NCBI RefSeq assembly: GCF_902506295.1
Contig: NZ_LR733312.1
Coordinates: forward strand, 2,621,269 to 2,685,268
Direction: 5' to 3'
Source: Luteimonas sp. 9C
Lineage (GTDB): Bacteria; Pseudomonadota; Gammaproteobacteria; Xanthomonadales; Xanthomonadaceae
DNA length: 64,000 nucleotides
How positions within the stretch are numbered: the first letter of the stretch is position 1; each line of letters starts with the position of its first letter. This document shows, one piece after another, positions 1 to 8,888 of the stretch. A program made the translations under genes and the position numbers. The notes under the pieces were generated by a model. That model saw only the letters and a program-made list of their open reading frames with translations, had not been told where the DNA came from and searched no databases.

Positions 1-20
1 GACAGGTCGCCCCCACCCAA

Positions 21-44
21 CCCTCCCCCGTGGACGGGGGAGGG
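21..44. repeat. perfect stem-loop, short interspersed repeat relative
   Basis: A 10-bp perfect stem (CCCTCCCCCG / CGGGGGAGGG) around a TGGA loop. It resembles the hairpin part of the CCCTCTCCC...GGGAGAGGG repeats seen elsewhere in the window, and sits just outside the terminator of the peptidase gene. It may belong to the intergenic region of a gene lying before the window. Confidence 0.5.
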
Positions 45-78
45 CTTTCGATCTCGTGAAGCGCGGACCACTCTGCTC

Positions 79-107
79 AAAAAAAACGGCGACATCACTG
101 TCGCCGC
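79..107 (-). terminator. intrinsic terminator of the M28 peptidase gene
   Basis: Read on the minus strand: an 8-bp stem CGGCGACA / TGTCGCCG around GTGA, followed directly by eight T. It lies 30 bases past the stop codon of the peptidase gene. This is the clearest rho-independent terminator of the window. Confidence 0.9.
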
Positions 108-136
108 TTTCAAATTACATCATTGCAGACGATGCC

Positions 137-1834
137 TTACGGCGCGCCACCCGCTTCGCTGCGCATCTGGTCGCGCGCGGCCTTGAAGGGGTTGCCTTCG
201 TACCAGTTCGGCCACTGGCCGTCGTCGGCCAGCGTGCGGCCCACGCCGTACAGCGCTTCGAGATCCTGCACAACACCGTCGAGGTTCCAGTCCGGGTTGT
301 AAGTGTCGCTGGGCTGGTGGTAACGCGTGGCGTAGTCGTCGGTCGCAGCCTTGCCCGCGGCTGCGCCGCCGTCGACCAGATCGTTGCCGCCCTTCGCATA
401 CAGCGCCGGCACACCGGCCTTGGCGAAGTTGAAGTGATCGGAGCGGAAGTAGAAGCCGCCGGCCGTATTGCCTTCTTCCACCAGCGTGCGGTTCTGCTGG
501 TCGGCATAGGTCTTGAGGATGTCCTCGAGTTCCGAGTTGCCCATGCCGGTGACGACGAAGTCACGCGACGGACCGGCGACGCTCATCGCATCGAGATTGA
601 TCACGCCGACCGTCTGCGCCAGACCCATGCTCGGCTGCGCCACGTAGTACTTGCTGCCCAGCAGACCCGACTCTTCGAGCGTGACGGCCAGGAACACCAG
701 CGAGCGCTTCGGCTTGGGTTCGGCGGTGGCGAACTTCTCGGCGATCTCGATGATGCCGGCCACGCCGGTCGCGTTGTCGATCGCACCGTTGTAGATCGTG
801 TCGCCTTCGCCCTCGTGCTTGCCGAGGTGATCCCAGTGCGCGAGATAGAGGATCGACTCGTCCGGCGCTTCGGTGCCCGGCAGGATGCCGACCACGTTGC
901 GCGAGCTCTTCTCGGCGATCGTGCTCTTGAGATCGAAGCCGACCGTCGCGTTGAGCGGCACCGGCTTGAAGCCGCGCGTGTTGGCGGCCTTGATCTGCTC
1001 GTCGAGGTCGAGACCGGCGTCGGCGAACAGCTGCTTCGCGACGTCGCCGGTGATCCAGCCCTGCGCCGGCAGGCGCGGTTCCGGATCGTCCTCCGCGCGC
1101 AGGTCGAATTGCGCGCCCGACCAGGAGTTCTTCACCACGTCCCAGCCGTACGAGGCGCCCGGCGTGTCGTGGATGATCAGCGCCGCCACCGCGCCCTTGC
1201 GCGCGGCTTCCTCGAACTTGTACGTCCAGCGACCGTAGTAGGTCATCTTCTCGCCGTCGAACAGCGTCGCGTCGTTGGCGTGGAAGCCCGGGTCGTTGAC
1301 CAGCATGACGACGGTCTTGCCCTTGAGATCGAGGCCGGCGTAGTCGTTCCAGTTCTGCTCGGGCGCATCGACGCCGTAACCGACGAACACCAGTTCGCTG
1401 TCGACGACGTTGATCTCGGGCTGGCCGGTGCGCGTGCCGATCACCATCTCGTCGCCGAATTTCAGCTCACGCGCGCCGGCGTCGTTGCGCAAGCGCAGCA
1501 CGGTCGACGGATCGGCGGTGGTCTCGACCATCGGCACCGTCTGGTACCAGTCGTTGTTGTCGCCGCCCGGCTGCAGGCCGATGCGCTCGAACTGGGCCTT
1601 GATGTATTCGACCGTCTTGTCCTCGCCGGCGGTCCCGGGCGCGCGTCCTTCGAATTCATCGGACGCCAGCATGCGCACCATTTCGTCGAAATCGCCGGTG
1701 GTGATGTCGGGCGAGAACGTGTGGGCGGCCTGGGCATCGGGCGGCGTGGCAGCATCCGGCGTGGCGGTCTTGTCGCTACACGCGGCGAGCACCAGCGCAG
1801 CCGGCAGTGCCAGCAGCAGAAGGGGTTTGCGCAT
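137..1834 (-). CDS. M28 family metallopeptidase, lipoprotein
   Basis: Probable zinc aminopeptidase of 565 residues, exported and lipid-anchored. The start chosen gives a signal peptide MRKPLLLLALPAALVLAACS with a lipobox ending in Cys19; the frame is open further upstream but that part does not look coding. A PA-type insertion lies at about residues 130-270. The M28 metal ligands are recognisable in order: HWDH, the bridging Asp in GAIDNATG, Glu-Glu in LEESGLLG, and a late RSDHFNF. Members of the family remove N-terminal amino acids from peptides in the periplasm or at the outer membrane. It is monocistronic, with its own terminator. The exact substrate is unknown. Confidence 0.9.
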   Translation of the reverse strand: MRKPLLLLALPAALVLAACSDKTATPDAATPPDAQAAHTFSPDITTGDFDEMVRMLASDEFEGRAPGTAGEDKTVEYIKAQFERIGLQPGGDNNDWYQTVPMVETTADPSTVLRLRNDAGARELKFGDEMVIGTRTGQPEINVVDSELVFVGYGVDAPEQNWNDYAGLDLKGKTVVMLVNDPGFHANDATLFDGEKMTYYGRWTYKFEEAARKGAVAALIIHDTPGASYGWDVVKNSWSGAQFDLRAEDDPEPRLPAQGWITGDVAKQLFADAGLDLDEQIKAANTRGFKPVPLNATVGFDLKSTIAEKSSRNVVGILPGTEAPDESILYLAHWDHLGKHEGEGDTIYNGAIDNATGVAGIIEIAEKFATAEPKPKRSLVFLAVTLEESGLLGSKYYVAQPSMGLAQTVGVINLDAMSVAGPSRDFVVTGMGNSELEDILKTYADQQNRTLVEEGNTAGGFYFRSDHFNFAKAGVPALYAKGGNDLVDGGAAAGKAATDDYATRYHQPSDTYNPDWNLDGVVQDLEALYGVGRTLADDGQWPNWYEGNPFKAARDQMRSEAGGAP

Positions 1835-2226
1835 CCTGGAGTCTCCGGAAAATCGTGGAGGCCGCACTATACGTGCGTTCAGGAGGCGACGCCTTCGGGC
1901 GGTTTCCTGCTGTGGGTTTTGCGCCCCTTTCCCCTTTGGTTGCGTCGGCACACCTGTGAGCCATCGGCCCGCGTGCCGACGAACGTCCTGTCGCCAGTGC
2001 GAGGGCTGGGCGCGAGGCGAAGGCTGGGGTGAGGGCGCGCTTCGAGCGCCTTGCGTCGAACTCAGCCCGCACCCGAAGCGCGACGCACGTCGACCCCCGG
2101 GTCACGCCCGGGGCAGGCGCTCTCCCCGGGGAGACCTGCGTGATGCCTGTGCTGCGCGCGTTCCGCGAGTTCGCCCGAGAGCGCGATGTGCAGTACGACA
2201 CGCAGCCCACAGATCACGCTGTGTGC
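1835..2226. other. intergenic region with decayed repeat, no gene seen
   Basis: About 390 bases between two minus-strand genes. Positions 2000-2035 read like a worn copy of the interspersed repeat half (ending GGCTGGGGTGAGGG), and several GC-rich hairpins follow to about 2135. No credible coding sequence or RNA gene was recognised. The promoter of the peptidase gene should lie at the left end of the region. Confidence 0.4.
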
Positions 2227-2970
2227 TTACTCCTGCGGCGCCCGCGCCGTGTCGTAGGGCACCGCCGTCGCGCCGCTGATCGCGCCGGTCTTAGCGCTCG
2301 TGTGGACGTACAGGGTGACCTCGCGCTTGAACTCCAGCGGGCCGTCGACCACTGCGTCCGGGCCGATGATCACGCGCGGGTTGCGGCGGCTGATCGTCAC
2401 CGGAAACCAGCTCGACGACGGCTTGTCGATCGCCAGCTTGCCGCGCACGCGCGAGCCGGCGCCGATGGTGACGTCGCCGTTGACGGTCTTCACGTCGCCG
2501 GTGACCTCGGTGCCGACCATGCCGATCGCCCCGTTGACCGTGCTCACGTTGCCGTCGACGCGGCCGCCGCGGTCCACGAACACGCCGCCACTGACGCTTT
2601 CGACGTTGCCGCCGAGTTGCGCATCGGTGCCGACGCGGATGCCGCCATTGACCGTGGTCAGCGATTTCGCCTGCGCGCGCGCACCGATCTGGATGCCGCC
2701 GTTGACGGTTTCCATGTCCTCGACCTGGATGCCGTCGCCTGCGCGAATACCGCCGTTGACGGTTTCCACGTCGCGCGTCCTGGCGCCGTCGCCGATGCGG
2801 ATGCCGCCGTTGACCGTGCTCAGGTCGCGATAGGTCTGGCCGGCCTCGGCCTCGACGCCCCCGTTGACCTTGGAGATGTCCTCCTGCGCGAACGCGGCGC
2901 CGGTGGCCAGCGCAAGGGCGGCGGCGAGCAGCAGGGGAGCGGAGCGGTGGCGCGCAGGGGCAAGGGACAT
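2227..2970 (-). CDS. secreted beta-helix repeat protein, bactofilin-like fold
   Basis: A protein of 247 residues with a signal peptide (MSLAPARHRSAPLLLAAALA... cleaved near AFAQ). From about residue 32 to 175 it is made of eight consecutive 18-residue units, each carrying a (S/T)VNGG(I/V) core, such as DLSTVNGGIRIGDG and DVETVNGGIRAGDG. One unit per turn is what a right-handed beta-helix like that of bactofilins or DUF4097-type adhesins shows. The last 70 residues are not repetitive. The export signal argues against a cytoskeletal bactofilin. Function unknown; probably a periplasmic or surface structural protein. Confidence 0.75.
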   Translation of the reverse strand: MSLAPARHRSAPLLLAAALALATGAAFAQEDISKVNGGVEAEAGQTYRDLSTVNGGIRIGDGARTRDVETVNGGIRAGDGIQVEDMETVNGGIQIGARAQAKSLTTVNGGIRVGTDAQLGGNVESVSGGVFVDRGGRVDGNVSTVNGAIGMVGTEVTGDVKTVNGDVTIGAGSRVRGKLAIDKPSSSWFPVTISRRNPRVIIGPDAVVDGPLEFKREVTLYVHTSAKTGAISGATAVPYDTARAPQE

Positions 2971-3074
2971 GGCCGTGACCTCGTGAATGGAAGGGCGGGC
3001 CGGAACCCGTCGACAGGTAGCTTGCCCCCGCTTCGCTACAATCGCATCTGTCTTTGGTCACTGGGTCGATCGTC

Positions 3075-4622
3075 GTGCCGCACGCCGCCAGCTCTCCCCG
3101 TCCGCGCCCCGTCGTCCTGCTGATCCTCGATGGCTGGGGGCACCGCGACGACCCGCGCGACAACGCCCTGGCGATCGCCGAGCTCCCCAACTGGCGCCGC
3201 CTGCTGGCCGAGCACCCGACCACGCTGATCCATACCGAAGGCCGCCACGTCGGCCTGCCGGACGGACAGATGGGCAATTCGGAAGTCGGCCACATGAACA
3301 TCGGCGCCGGCCGCATCGTCTACCAGGACCTGACCCGCATCGACGCGGCGATCGAGGACGGCAGCTTCTTCGACAATGCCGAACTGCTGGCCGCCTGCGA
3401 CGCGGTACGCGACGGCGGCACATTGCACGTGATGGGTCTGCTGTCGCCCGGCGGCGTGCACAGCCACGAAGCGCATCTGGCCGCGATGCTGGATCTGGCC
3501 GCGAAACGCGGCGTCGCCCGTGTCGCCGTGCATGCGTTCACCGACGGCCGCGACATGCCGCCGCGTTCGGCCGAACCCAGCCTGCGCGCGCTGCAGGATC
3601 ACTGCGCCGCGCTCGGCAACGCGCACGTCGCCAGCGTGTCCGGCCGCTATTACGCGATGGACCGCGACAATCGCTGGGAGCGTGTGCGCCTGGCCTGGGA
3701 CGCGGTGGTCGATGCGACATCCCCGCACCACGCGCCCGATGCGGTCGCCGCATTGCAGGCCGCGTATGCGCGCGACGAGAACGACGAGTTCGTGCTGCCG
3801 ACCGTCATCGACGGCGCCACGCCGATGGCCGATGGCGACGCGGTCGTCTTCATGAACTTCCGCGCGGACCGTGCGCGTCAGCTGACGGCCGCGTTCGTCG
3901 ATCCCGCGTTCGCCGGATTCGAGGCGCGTCGTCCGCAGCTCGCGCGCTTCGTCTGCCTCACCGAATACGACGCGCGCCTGCCGGCGCCGCTCGCGTTCGC
4001 GCCCGACACGCTGCCGAACACGCTGGGCGAAGTGCTCGGTGCGCACGGTCTGACCCAGCTGCGCATCGCCGAGACCGAGAAGTACGCGCACGTCACGTTC
4101 TTCATGAGCGGCGGTCGCGAGGATCCCTATCCGGGCGAGGACCGCATCCTGGTGCCGAGCCCCAAGGTCGCGACCTACGACCTGCAGCCGGAAATGAGCG
4201 CGCCCGAAGTCTGCGACAAGCTCGTGCAGGCCGTGCGCGACCAGCGCTTCGACGTGGTGATCTGCAATTTCGCCAATCCCGACATGGTGGGCCATACCGG
4301 CGTGCTGTCCGCCGCGATCAAGGCCGTGGAAACGGTGGACACCGCAGTCGGCGAGATCGTCGCGGCCGTGCGCGCGCAGGGGGGCGAGCTGCTGGTGACC
4401 GCCGACCACGGCAACGTCGAGATGATGCGCGACCCGGAAACTGGCGAGCCGCACACCTCGCACACCGTCGGCCCGGTGGATCTGGTCTACGTCGGCAGTC
4501 GCGACGTGCCGCTGCGGGGCGGCGGCGCCCTGCGTGATCTCGCGCCGACGATCCTCGATCTGATCGGCGTCGAACAGCCGGCCGAAATGACCGGCCGCAG
4601 CCTGCTGCAGGCTGCCGGCTGA
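3075..4622 (+). CDS. gpmI: 2,3-bisphosphoglycerate-independent phosphoglycerate mutase
   Basis: Glycolytic enzyme that interconverts 3- and 2-phosphoglycerate with two Mn ions and a phosphoserine intermediate. The N-terminal metal site VLLILDGWG and the catalytic serine region [15 protein letters not shown] are intact, as are [30 protein letters not shown] and the late [12 protein letters not shown] and TADHGN metal motifs. The GTG at 3075 gives 515 residues, the usual family length; a TTG at 3054 is also in frame, and neither has a clear ribosome site. A TACAAT at 3037-3042 may be the -10 box. The stop is two bases before envC, so this is the first gene of the gpmI-envC operon. Confidence 0.95.
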   Translation: MPHAASSPRPRPVVLLILDGWGHRDDPRDNALAIAELPNWRRLLAEHPTTLIHTEGRHVGLPDGQMGNSEVGHMNIGAGRIVYQDLTRIDAAIEDGSFFDNAELLAACDAVRDGGTLHVMGLLSPGGVHSHEAHLAAMLDLAAKRGVARVAVHAFTDGRDMPPRSAEPSLRALQDHCAALGNAHVASVSGRYYAMDRDNRWERVRLAWDAVVDATSPHHAPDAVAALQAAYARDENDEFVLPTVIDGATPMADGDAVVFMNFRADRARQLTAAFVDPAFAGFEARRPQLARFVCLTEYDARLPAPLAFAPDTLPNTLGEVLGAHGLTQLRIAETEKYAHVTFFMSGGREDPYPGEDRILVPSPKVATYDLQPEMSAPEVCDKLVQAVRDQRFDVVICNFANPDMVGHTGVLSAAIKAVETVDTAVGEIVAAVRAQGGELLVTADHGNVEMMRDPETGEPHTSHTVGPVDLVYVGSRDVPLRGGGALRDLAPTILDLIGVEQPAEMTGRSLLQAAG

Positions 4623-4624
4623 AC

Positions 4625-5872
4625 ATGTCCCGCAGCCGCGCGCTGCTGCTGGTCGCGCTGCTGGTCGCGACGTTGCCCGTGCTCGACGCCGCGGCGCAGA
4701 CCAGCCGCGAGACCGAGCGCCGGCTCGAGCGCGTACGCAAGGAGCTGCGTGATGTCGCGGCCGAACGGCGCCGTCTCGAAGGCGAACGCGGCGCTGCGGC
4801 GCGCGAGTTGCGCGCGGCCGACGAACAGGTGTCCACGTCGGCGCGCGCGTTGCGCGACACGCGCATCAAGCTCGCCGAAGAACAGATCGCGCTGGAGAAA
4901 CTGCAGGCGCGCCGGGTCGAACTCGAATCGACGGTGGACGCACGCCGCGCCGAACTCGCCGCGCTGGTGCGCGCCGCCTACACCGTCGGCGACGAAGCCG
5001 CGCTCAAGCTGATGCTCGCGCAGGACCGCGTCGCCGATGCCGGCCGACTGCTGACCTATCACCGCTACCTGCAGCAGCAGCGCAGCACGCGCATTTCCGA
5101 ACTGCGTGCGGAAGCGGCGGAACTCGATGGCATCGAAGCGGCGATCCACGATCGTCGCGCCGCGCTCGAAGCCGCGCAGACCGAGCAGCGCGCGCAGCTG
5201 GCCAAGGTGGAAACCGATCGCAGCCAGCGCGCCGAAGCCGTCAAGGGCATCGAGTCGCGCTTCAGTGATCGCAGCGCCCGCGAGAAGGCGCTCGGCCGCG
5301 ACGCACGCTCGCTCGAACGCGTGCTCAGCCAGCTGCGCGAGGCCGCGCGCCGCGCCGAAGCCGAACGTCGCGCTGCGGCCGCGGCCGCGCGCGAACGCGA
5401 AGCGCGTGAGGCCCGGGAAGCGACCGCCGCGGGACGACCGCGTCCGCCGCCGCGCCCGCCCACCCAGGTCGCGCGCACCAATGCACCGCAGGTCGGCGGC
5501 CTCGGCTGGCCGGTCAGCGGCAGCCTGCTCACCGCCTACGGCGGCAAGTTGCCCGACGGCCGCAGCAGTACCGGCATCCTGATCGGCGCGCCCGCCGGCA
5601 CCGCGGTGAAAGCCGTTGCCGACGGCACCGTGGTCTTCGCCGAATGGATGACCGGCTACGGCATGCTGCTGATCGTCGACCACGGCAACGGCTACATGAG
5701 CCTCTATGCGCACAACGACGGTCTGCTCAAGAGCGTCGGCAATACCGTGCGTCGCGGCGACACCGTCTCCAGTGTCGGCAGTTCCGGCGGCCAGGGCCGC
5801 AGCGGTCTGTACTTCGAGCTGCGCCAGAACGGCGCGCCGGTGAATCCGACGACGTGGTTGCAGCGGCGGTGA
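4625..5872 (+). CDS. envC: murein hydrolase activator EnvC
   Basis: Periplasmic activator of the AmiA/AmiB-type amidases at the division septum, 415 residues. After the signal peptide (MSRSRALLLVALLVATLPVLDAAAQ) comes a long coiled coil (about 25-250, very rich in E, R, A), an Ala/Pro/Arg linker, and a LytM/M23-like domain from about 295. The zinc ligands of active LytM enzymes are missing: the first His/Asp positions read RSSTGILIG and the usual HLHFE reads GLYFE. That is expected for an activator rather than an enzyme. Translationally close to gpmI; in related genomes ctpA follows directly. Confidence 0.92.
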   Translation: MSRSRALLLVALLVATLPVLDAAAQTSRETERRLERVRKELRDVAAERRRLEGERGAAARELRAADEQVSTSARALRDTRIKLAEEQIALEKLQARRVELESTVDARRAELAALVRAAYTVGDEAALKLMLAQDRVADAGRLLTYHRYLQQQRSTRISELRAEAAELDGIEAAIHDRRAALEAAQTEQRAQLAKVETDRSQRAEAVKGIESRFSDRSAREKALGRDARSLERVLSQLREAARRAEAERRAAAAAAREREAREAREATAAGRPRPPPRPPTQVARTNAPQVGGLGWPVSGSLLTAYGGKLPDGRSSTGILIGAPAGTAVKAVADGTVVFAEWMTGYGMLLIVDHGNGYMSLYAHNDGLLKSVGNTVRRGDTVSSVGSSGGQGRSGLYFELRQNGAPVNPTTWLQRR

Positions 5873-5913
5873 GTGCGCATAAGGGCTGGCAACTGTCTGG
5901 CCAGCTGGAAGCG

Positions 5914-6011
5914 CCCTCATCCAACCCTTCTCCCGAAGGGAGAGGGACGAAGTCCCCGGCGCTCCAACTGTACGAGCCCCTCTCCCCCCGGGAGAGGGGT
6001 TGGGGTGAGGG
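5914..6011. repeat. paired inverted interspersed repeat, left flank of DUF559 gene
   Basis: Two copies of one repeat family facing each other. The first (5914-5946) starts CCCTCATCCAACCCTTCTCC and holds a hairpin CTCCCGAAGGGAG; the second (5977-6011) is the reverse orientation, ending GAGGGGTTGGGGTGAGGG. They are separated by about 30 bases. The arrangement looks like a BIME (paired REP sequences). A second pair lies on the other side of the DUF559 gene. Confidence 0.8.
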
Positions 6012-6149
6012 TGGTCGCTCAAGATGCACCGTCTCTTGGGCCTACGCGGAAAAACCGCGGTAATTCCCCACGGCGCGATCCCACCTCCCCCGAGCTCACC
6101 CACACACGCGCACCGCAACACTGCAGCCGGATCCCCTGGAGTCCGGCGC

Positions 6150-6527
6150 ATGCAGTGCACCTCCGCCCAACTTCAGTTCGCGCGCCACCTCCGCCGCGAA
6201 TCCACCGACGCCGAACGCCTGCTGTGGTTCCACCTGCGCGACCGGCGTCTCGGAGCGAAGTTCAGACGGCAGCAACCCGTCGGCCCTTTCATCGTCGACT
6301 TTCTGAGTGTCGAAGCCGCAGTGATCGTCGAAGTTGACAGCTCCCAGCATCAGGAAGCGGTCGATGCGGACCGTACACGCTTCCTGGAACGTCGTAGCTA
6401 CCGCGTGTTGCGCTTCTGGAATCACGATGTCCTGGTGCGCACGGAGTCTGTGCTCGAAGTCATCCTCGCGCGCGTCGCCCTCACCCCAACCCCTCTCCCG
6501 AAGGGAGAGGGGCTCAAGCTGCGTTGA
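6150..6527 (+). CDS. DUF559 endonuclease-like protein
   Basis: A protein of 125 residues with the DUF559 fold, related to Vsr-type very-short-patch repair nucleases and other PD-(D/E)XK enzymes. Seen in order: ARHLRRESTDAERLLWFHLR, GAKFRRQQPVGPFIVDF, the catalytic-looking EVDSSQHQ and the closing YRVLRFWNHDVL. The usual D-G-G after the ExD core is replaced by D-S-S. The ATG at 6150 follows GGAG at a good distance; the open frame extends upstream through repeat DNA only. Its last 15 residues (LTPTPLPKGEGLKLR) are encoded by the flanking repeat itself. The natural role of the family is unknown; nuclease activity is inferred. Confidence 0.8.
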   Translation: MQCTSAQLQFARHLRRESTDAERLLWFHLRDRRLGAKFRRQQPVGPFIVDFLSVEAAVIVEVDSSQHQEAVDADRTRFLERRSYRVLRFWNHDVLVRTESVLEVILARVALTPTPLPKGEGLKLR

Positions 6528-6614
6528 GCGGCCTTTCGTCGGTCAACTGGGTAGGACAGAACGCTTGCGCAGACGCAAGCCCCTGTCCCACCGGGAGAGG
6601 GGTTGAGGCGAGGG
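6478..6614. repeat. paired inverted interspersed repeat, right flank of DUF559 gene
   Basis: The second pair of the same family: 6478-6512 (starts CCCTCACCCCAACCCCTCTC) and, reversed, 6580-6614 (ends GAGGGGTTGAGGCGAGGG). The left copy overlaps the 3' end of the DUF559 coding sequence. With the pair at 5914-6011 it brackets the gene symmetrically. Confidence 0.8.
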
Positions 6615-6794
6615 TCGCCGACCTCAGCACCTTCTGTTCGTGCGACGTCATGCGCGCACCTCCGAACGAGCCGCCATCCACCCCACCCACAGAACTGAAC
6701 ACCCCCGCCCGTCCTTAACGCATTCACGCACCCTGCCCGCATAATCGATCGACACGCGACCGCGCGTGTCGCCCGCCTTATCCCGGAGTCCTGC

Positions 6795-8420
6795 ATGCGC
6801 GTGAGTTCACTGACGCTGGCCCTGTCCCTGCTGTTGTCGCCAGCCGCATTCGCGCAGGACCCGTCGCCCGTCGACGCGCCATCCCGGGCGCCGGGCGATG
6901 CCTCGGAACCCACGCCGCCCGAGCCGCCTGCCACCGCGCCGGCCGACGCACCGTCGGTGATGGACGACGCCGAAATCCCGGTCGCCGCCAGCGACGACCC
7001 CGACGCCATGGAGCAGGCCTCCAACCGCGTGCCGCTGCAGGAGATCCGCCGCTACGTCGGTGTCTTCAACGCGGTGCGCGAGGCCTATGTCGAGCCCGTC
7101 GAGGACCGCAAGCTGATGTCCTCGGCGATCCGCGGCCTCTTGCTCGATCTCGATCCGCACAGCGTCTACATGGAAAAGGACACCGCCGCGGCCTTCGACG
7201 AAGGCACGGAAGGCGCGTACGACGGCATCGGCGTCGAGGTGATGTACCTGGGCGACGGCAGCATGCGCGTCATCGCACCGATCGACGGCACGCCCGCCGC
7301 CAAGGCCGGCATCCGTGCGGGCGACGTCATCGTCAGCGTGGATGGCCGCACGCTCACGCCCTCCGACAACGACGGCCCCGGCCCGTTGCGCGGTGCGCCC
7401 GGCACCTCGGTGATGCTCGGCGTGCTGCGCGACGGCGAAACCGCGCCGCTGGAACTCCGCGTCGACCGCGAGACCATCCGCGTCGTCAGCGTCCGCGGGC
7501 GCATGCTCGAGCCCGGCTACGGCTACATCCGCCTCAGCCAGTTCCAGGTGGACACCGCAGCCGATTTCAACCGCATCGTCGGTGAACTGAAGGCGCAGAG
7601 TGGCGGCGCGCTGCGCGGCCTGGTGATCGACCTGCGCAGCAATCCGGGCGGTCTGCTGACCTCCGCGGTGCAGATCGCCGACGACCTGCTCGACAGCGGC
7701 AAGATCGTCAGCACCCGCGGCCGCATCCCGATCAGCGATGCCGAATTCAGCGCCACCCCGGGCGACCTGCTCGACGGCGCGCCGGTGATCGCGCTCGTCG
7801 ACGTCGGCTCGGCCAGCGCCTCGGAAGTGCTGGCTGGCGCACTGCGCGACAACAACCGCGCCCGCGTCATCGGCAGCCGCACCTTCGGCAAGGGCTCGGT
7901 GCAGACCGTGCTGCCGCTCGACAACGGCGATTCGGTCAAGCTCACCACCGCGCGTTATTACACGCCGAGCGGTCGCTCGATCCAGGCCCGCGGTATCGAT
8001 CCCGACACCGTGCTGCGTCCCGAGAATGCGCCGGCCGACGACGCGCCGCGCGCTGCGACCGTCTACACCGAGGCCAATCTGCCGGGCCATCTGCAGGGCG
8101 ACGAGGAAGACGGCTCAACCGGCGGCGAAGCGCTGCCCGGCGACGCGCCGATCAATGCCGCCCTGGCCGAACTGAAGAAGCCTTGGGTGCCGACCGCACA
8201 GGTCCCGGTGGCGGACACGACGCCGGCCGATGCGCCGGCGACCGCACCGCCGGCCGCCGGGGCGGCGCCTGCCACAGCGCCGGCTCCCGAAGCAGCGCCG
8301 GCGTCGACCGGCGATCCCGCGCCCGAGGCAGACCCTGCCACGCCGGCGGACACGACATCGGATGCGGAAGCGCCTGCAGCAGAGCCGGCACCCGACGCCG
8401 CCGAGCCGCCCACGCCCTGA
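6795..8420 (+). CDS. ctpA: C-terminal processing peptidase, S41 family
   Basis: Periplasmic serine protease of 541 residues that degrades or trims proteins from their C-terminus; in Pseudomonas the counterpart controls cell-wall hydrolases. Signal peptide to about residue 20, an acidic Ala/Pro linker, a PDZ domain around 130-215 (GIGVEV, GIRAGDVIVSVDG), then the tail-specific protease domain. The catalytic dyad is Ser341 in GSASASE and Lys366 in RTFGKGSVQ. The last 110 residues are a low-complexity Ala/Pro/Glu/Asp tail. A CATAAT box at 6740-6745 is a possible promoter of its own, useful because the DUF559 cassette separates it from envC. Confidence 0.93.
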   Translation: MRVSSLTLALSLLLSPAAFAQDPSPVDAPSRAPGDASEPTPPEPPATAPADAPSVMDDAEIPVAASDDPDAMEQASNRVPLQEIRRYVGVFNAVREAYVEPVEDRKLMSSAIRGLLLDLDPHSVYMEKDTAAAFDEGTEGAYDGIGVEVMYLGDGSMRVIAPIDGTPAAKAGIRAGDVIVSVDGRTLTPSDNDGPGPLRGAPGTSVMLGVLRDGETAPLELRVDRETIRVVSVRGRMLEPGYGYIRLSQFQVDTAADFNRIVGELKAQSGGALRGLVIDLRSNPGGLLTSAVQIADDLLDSGKIVSTRGRIPISDAEFSATPGDLLDGAPVIALVDVGSASASEVLAGALRDNNRARVIGSRTFGKGSVQTVLPLDNGDSVKLTTARYYTPSGRSIQARGIDPDTVLRPENAPADDAPRAATVYTEANLPGHLQGDEEDGSTGGEALPGDAPINAALAELKKPWVPTAQVPVADTTPADAPATAPPAAGAAPATAPAPEAAPASTGDPAPEADPATPADTTSDAEAPAAEPAPDAAEPPTP

Positions 8421-8438
8421 TCGGGCCGACGTCCTGTG

Positions 8439-8458
8439 GCCCCGGACTGTTCCGGGGC
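8439..8458 (+). terminator. possible terminator hairpin after ctpA
   Basis: A perfect 8-bp stem GCCCCGGA / TCCGGGGC with a CTGT loop, 19 bases past the ctpA stop. No T-run follows, so intrinsic termination is doubtful. The rest of the stretch to the tRNA gene shows nothing recognisable. Confidence 0.35.
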
Positions 8459-8627
8459 GCAGCGACGCGATGATCGCCGTCGTCAGCCCGGGCGCATCAC
8501 CGGCCACGCGCCGCGCGATGGCGGCGCCTGTGCGGCGCGCAGTGCCGCGGCGAACGCTATGGGAACGGGATTTCCACCGCGACAGGTCATCGACCGCGGG
8601 ATCACACCGCGTCGAACATCGCAGAAA

Positions 8628-8704
8628 TGGTGCGCCTGGAGGGATTCGAACCCCCGACCAATGGCTTCGGAAGCCACTACTCTATCCGGCTGAGCTACAG
8701 GCGC
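8628..8704 (-). tRNA. tRNA-Arg (CCG)
   Basis: A 77-base cloverleaf on the minus strand. The acceptor stem GCGCCTG pairs with CAGGCGC, followed by discriminator A and an encoded CCA. The D-arm carries AGCTCAGCCGG, the anticodon loop TTCCGAA reads CCG (codon CGG), and the T-arm contains GGTTCGAATCC. A TACAAT at 8752-8747 on the minus strand is a likely -10 box. Tightly placed between ctpA and ugd. Confidence 0.97.
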
Positions 8705-8888
8705 ATCGTCCACGCCGAGCCGGAACAACGGGCAGGGCGGTCGCGCATTGTAGCGAAAAGTGCGCGTGTGCAGAGCGCTCACACTGGATCCGGGCAGCAG
8801 CGTTGTCATACCGGTCGGCGAGCCGAGGCAGGGCGCGGGATCCGCACCGGCCAGTCCGAAGGCACAGCCCTCGCCGCCGTACGCCGGA

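Noticed and set aside
56..2032. 658-codon plus-strand frame over the M28 peptidase
   Set aside because: Opposite strand to a protein with an intact signal peptide, lipobox and metal ligands; composition is typical of an antisense GC-rich frame.
5065..5532. Minus-strand frame inside envC
   Set aside because: Ser/Arg/Ala-rich shadow of the coiled-coil coding sequence, no start signal.
5512..5872. EnvC LytM domain as an active endopeptidase
   Set aside because: The metal ligands are replaced (RSSTGILIG and GLYFE in place of the His/Asp and HLHFE sites), so an activator role is more likely.
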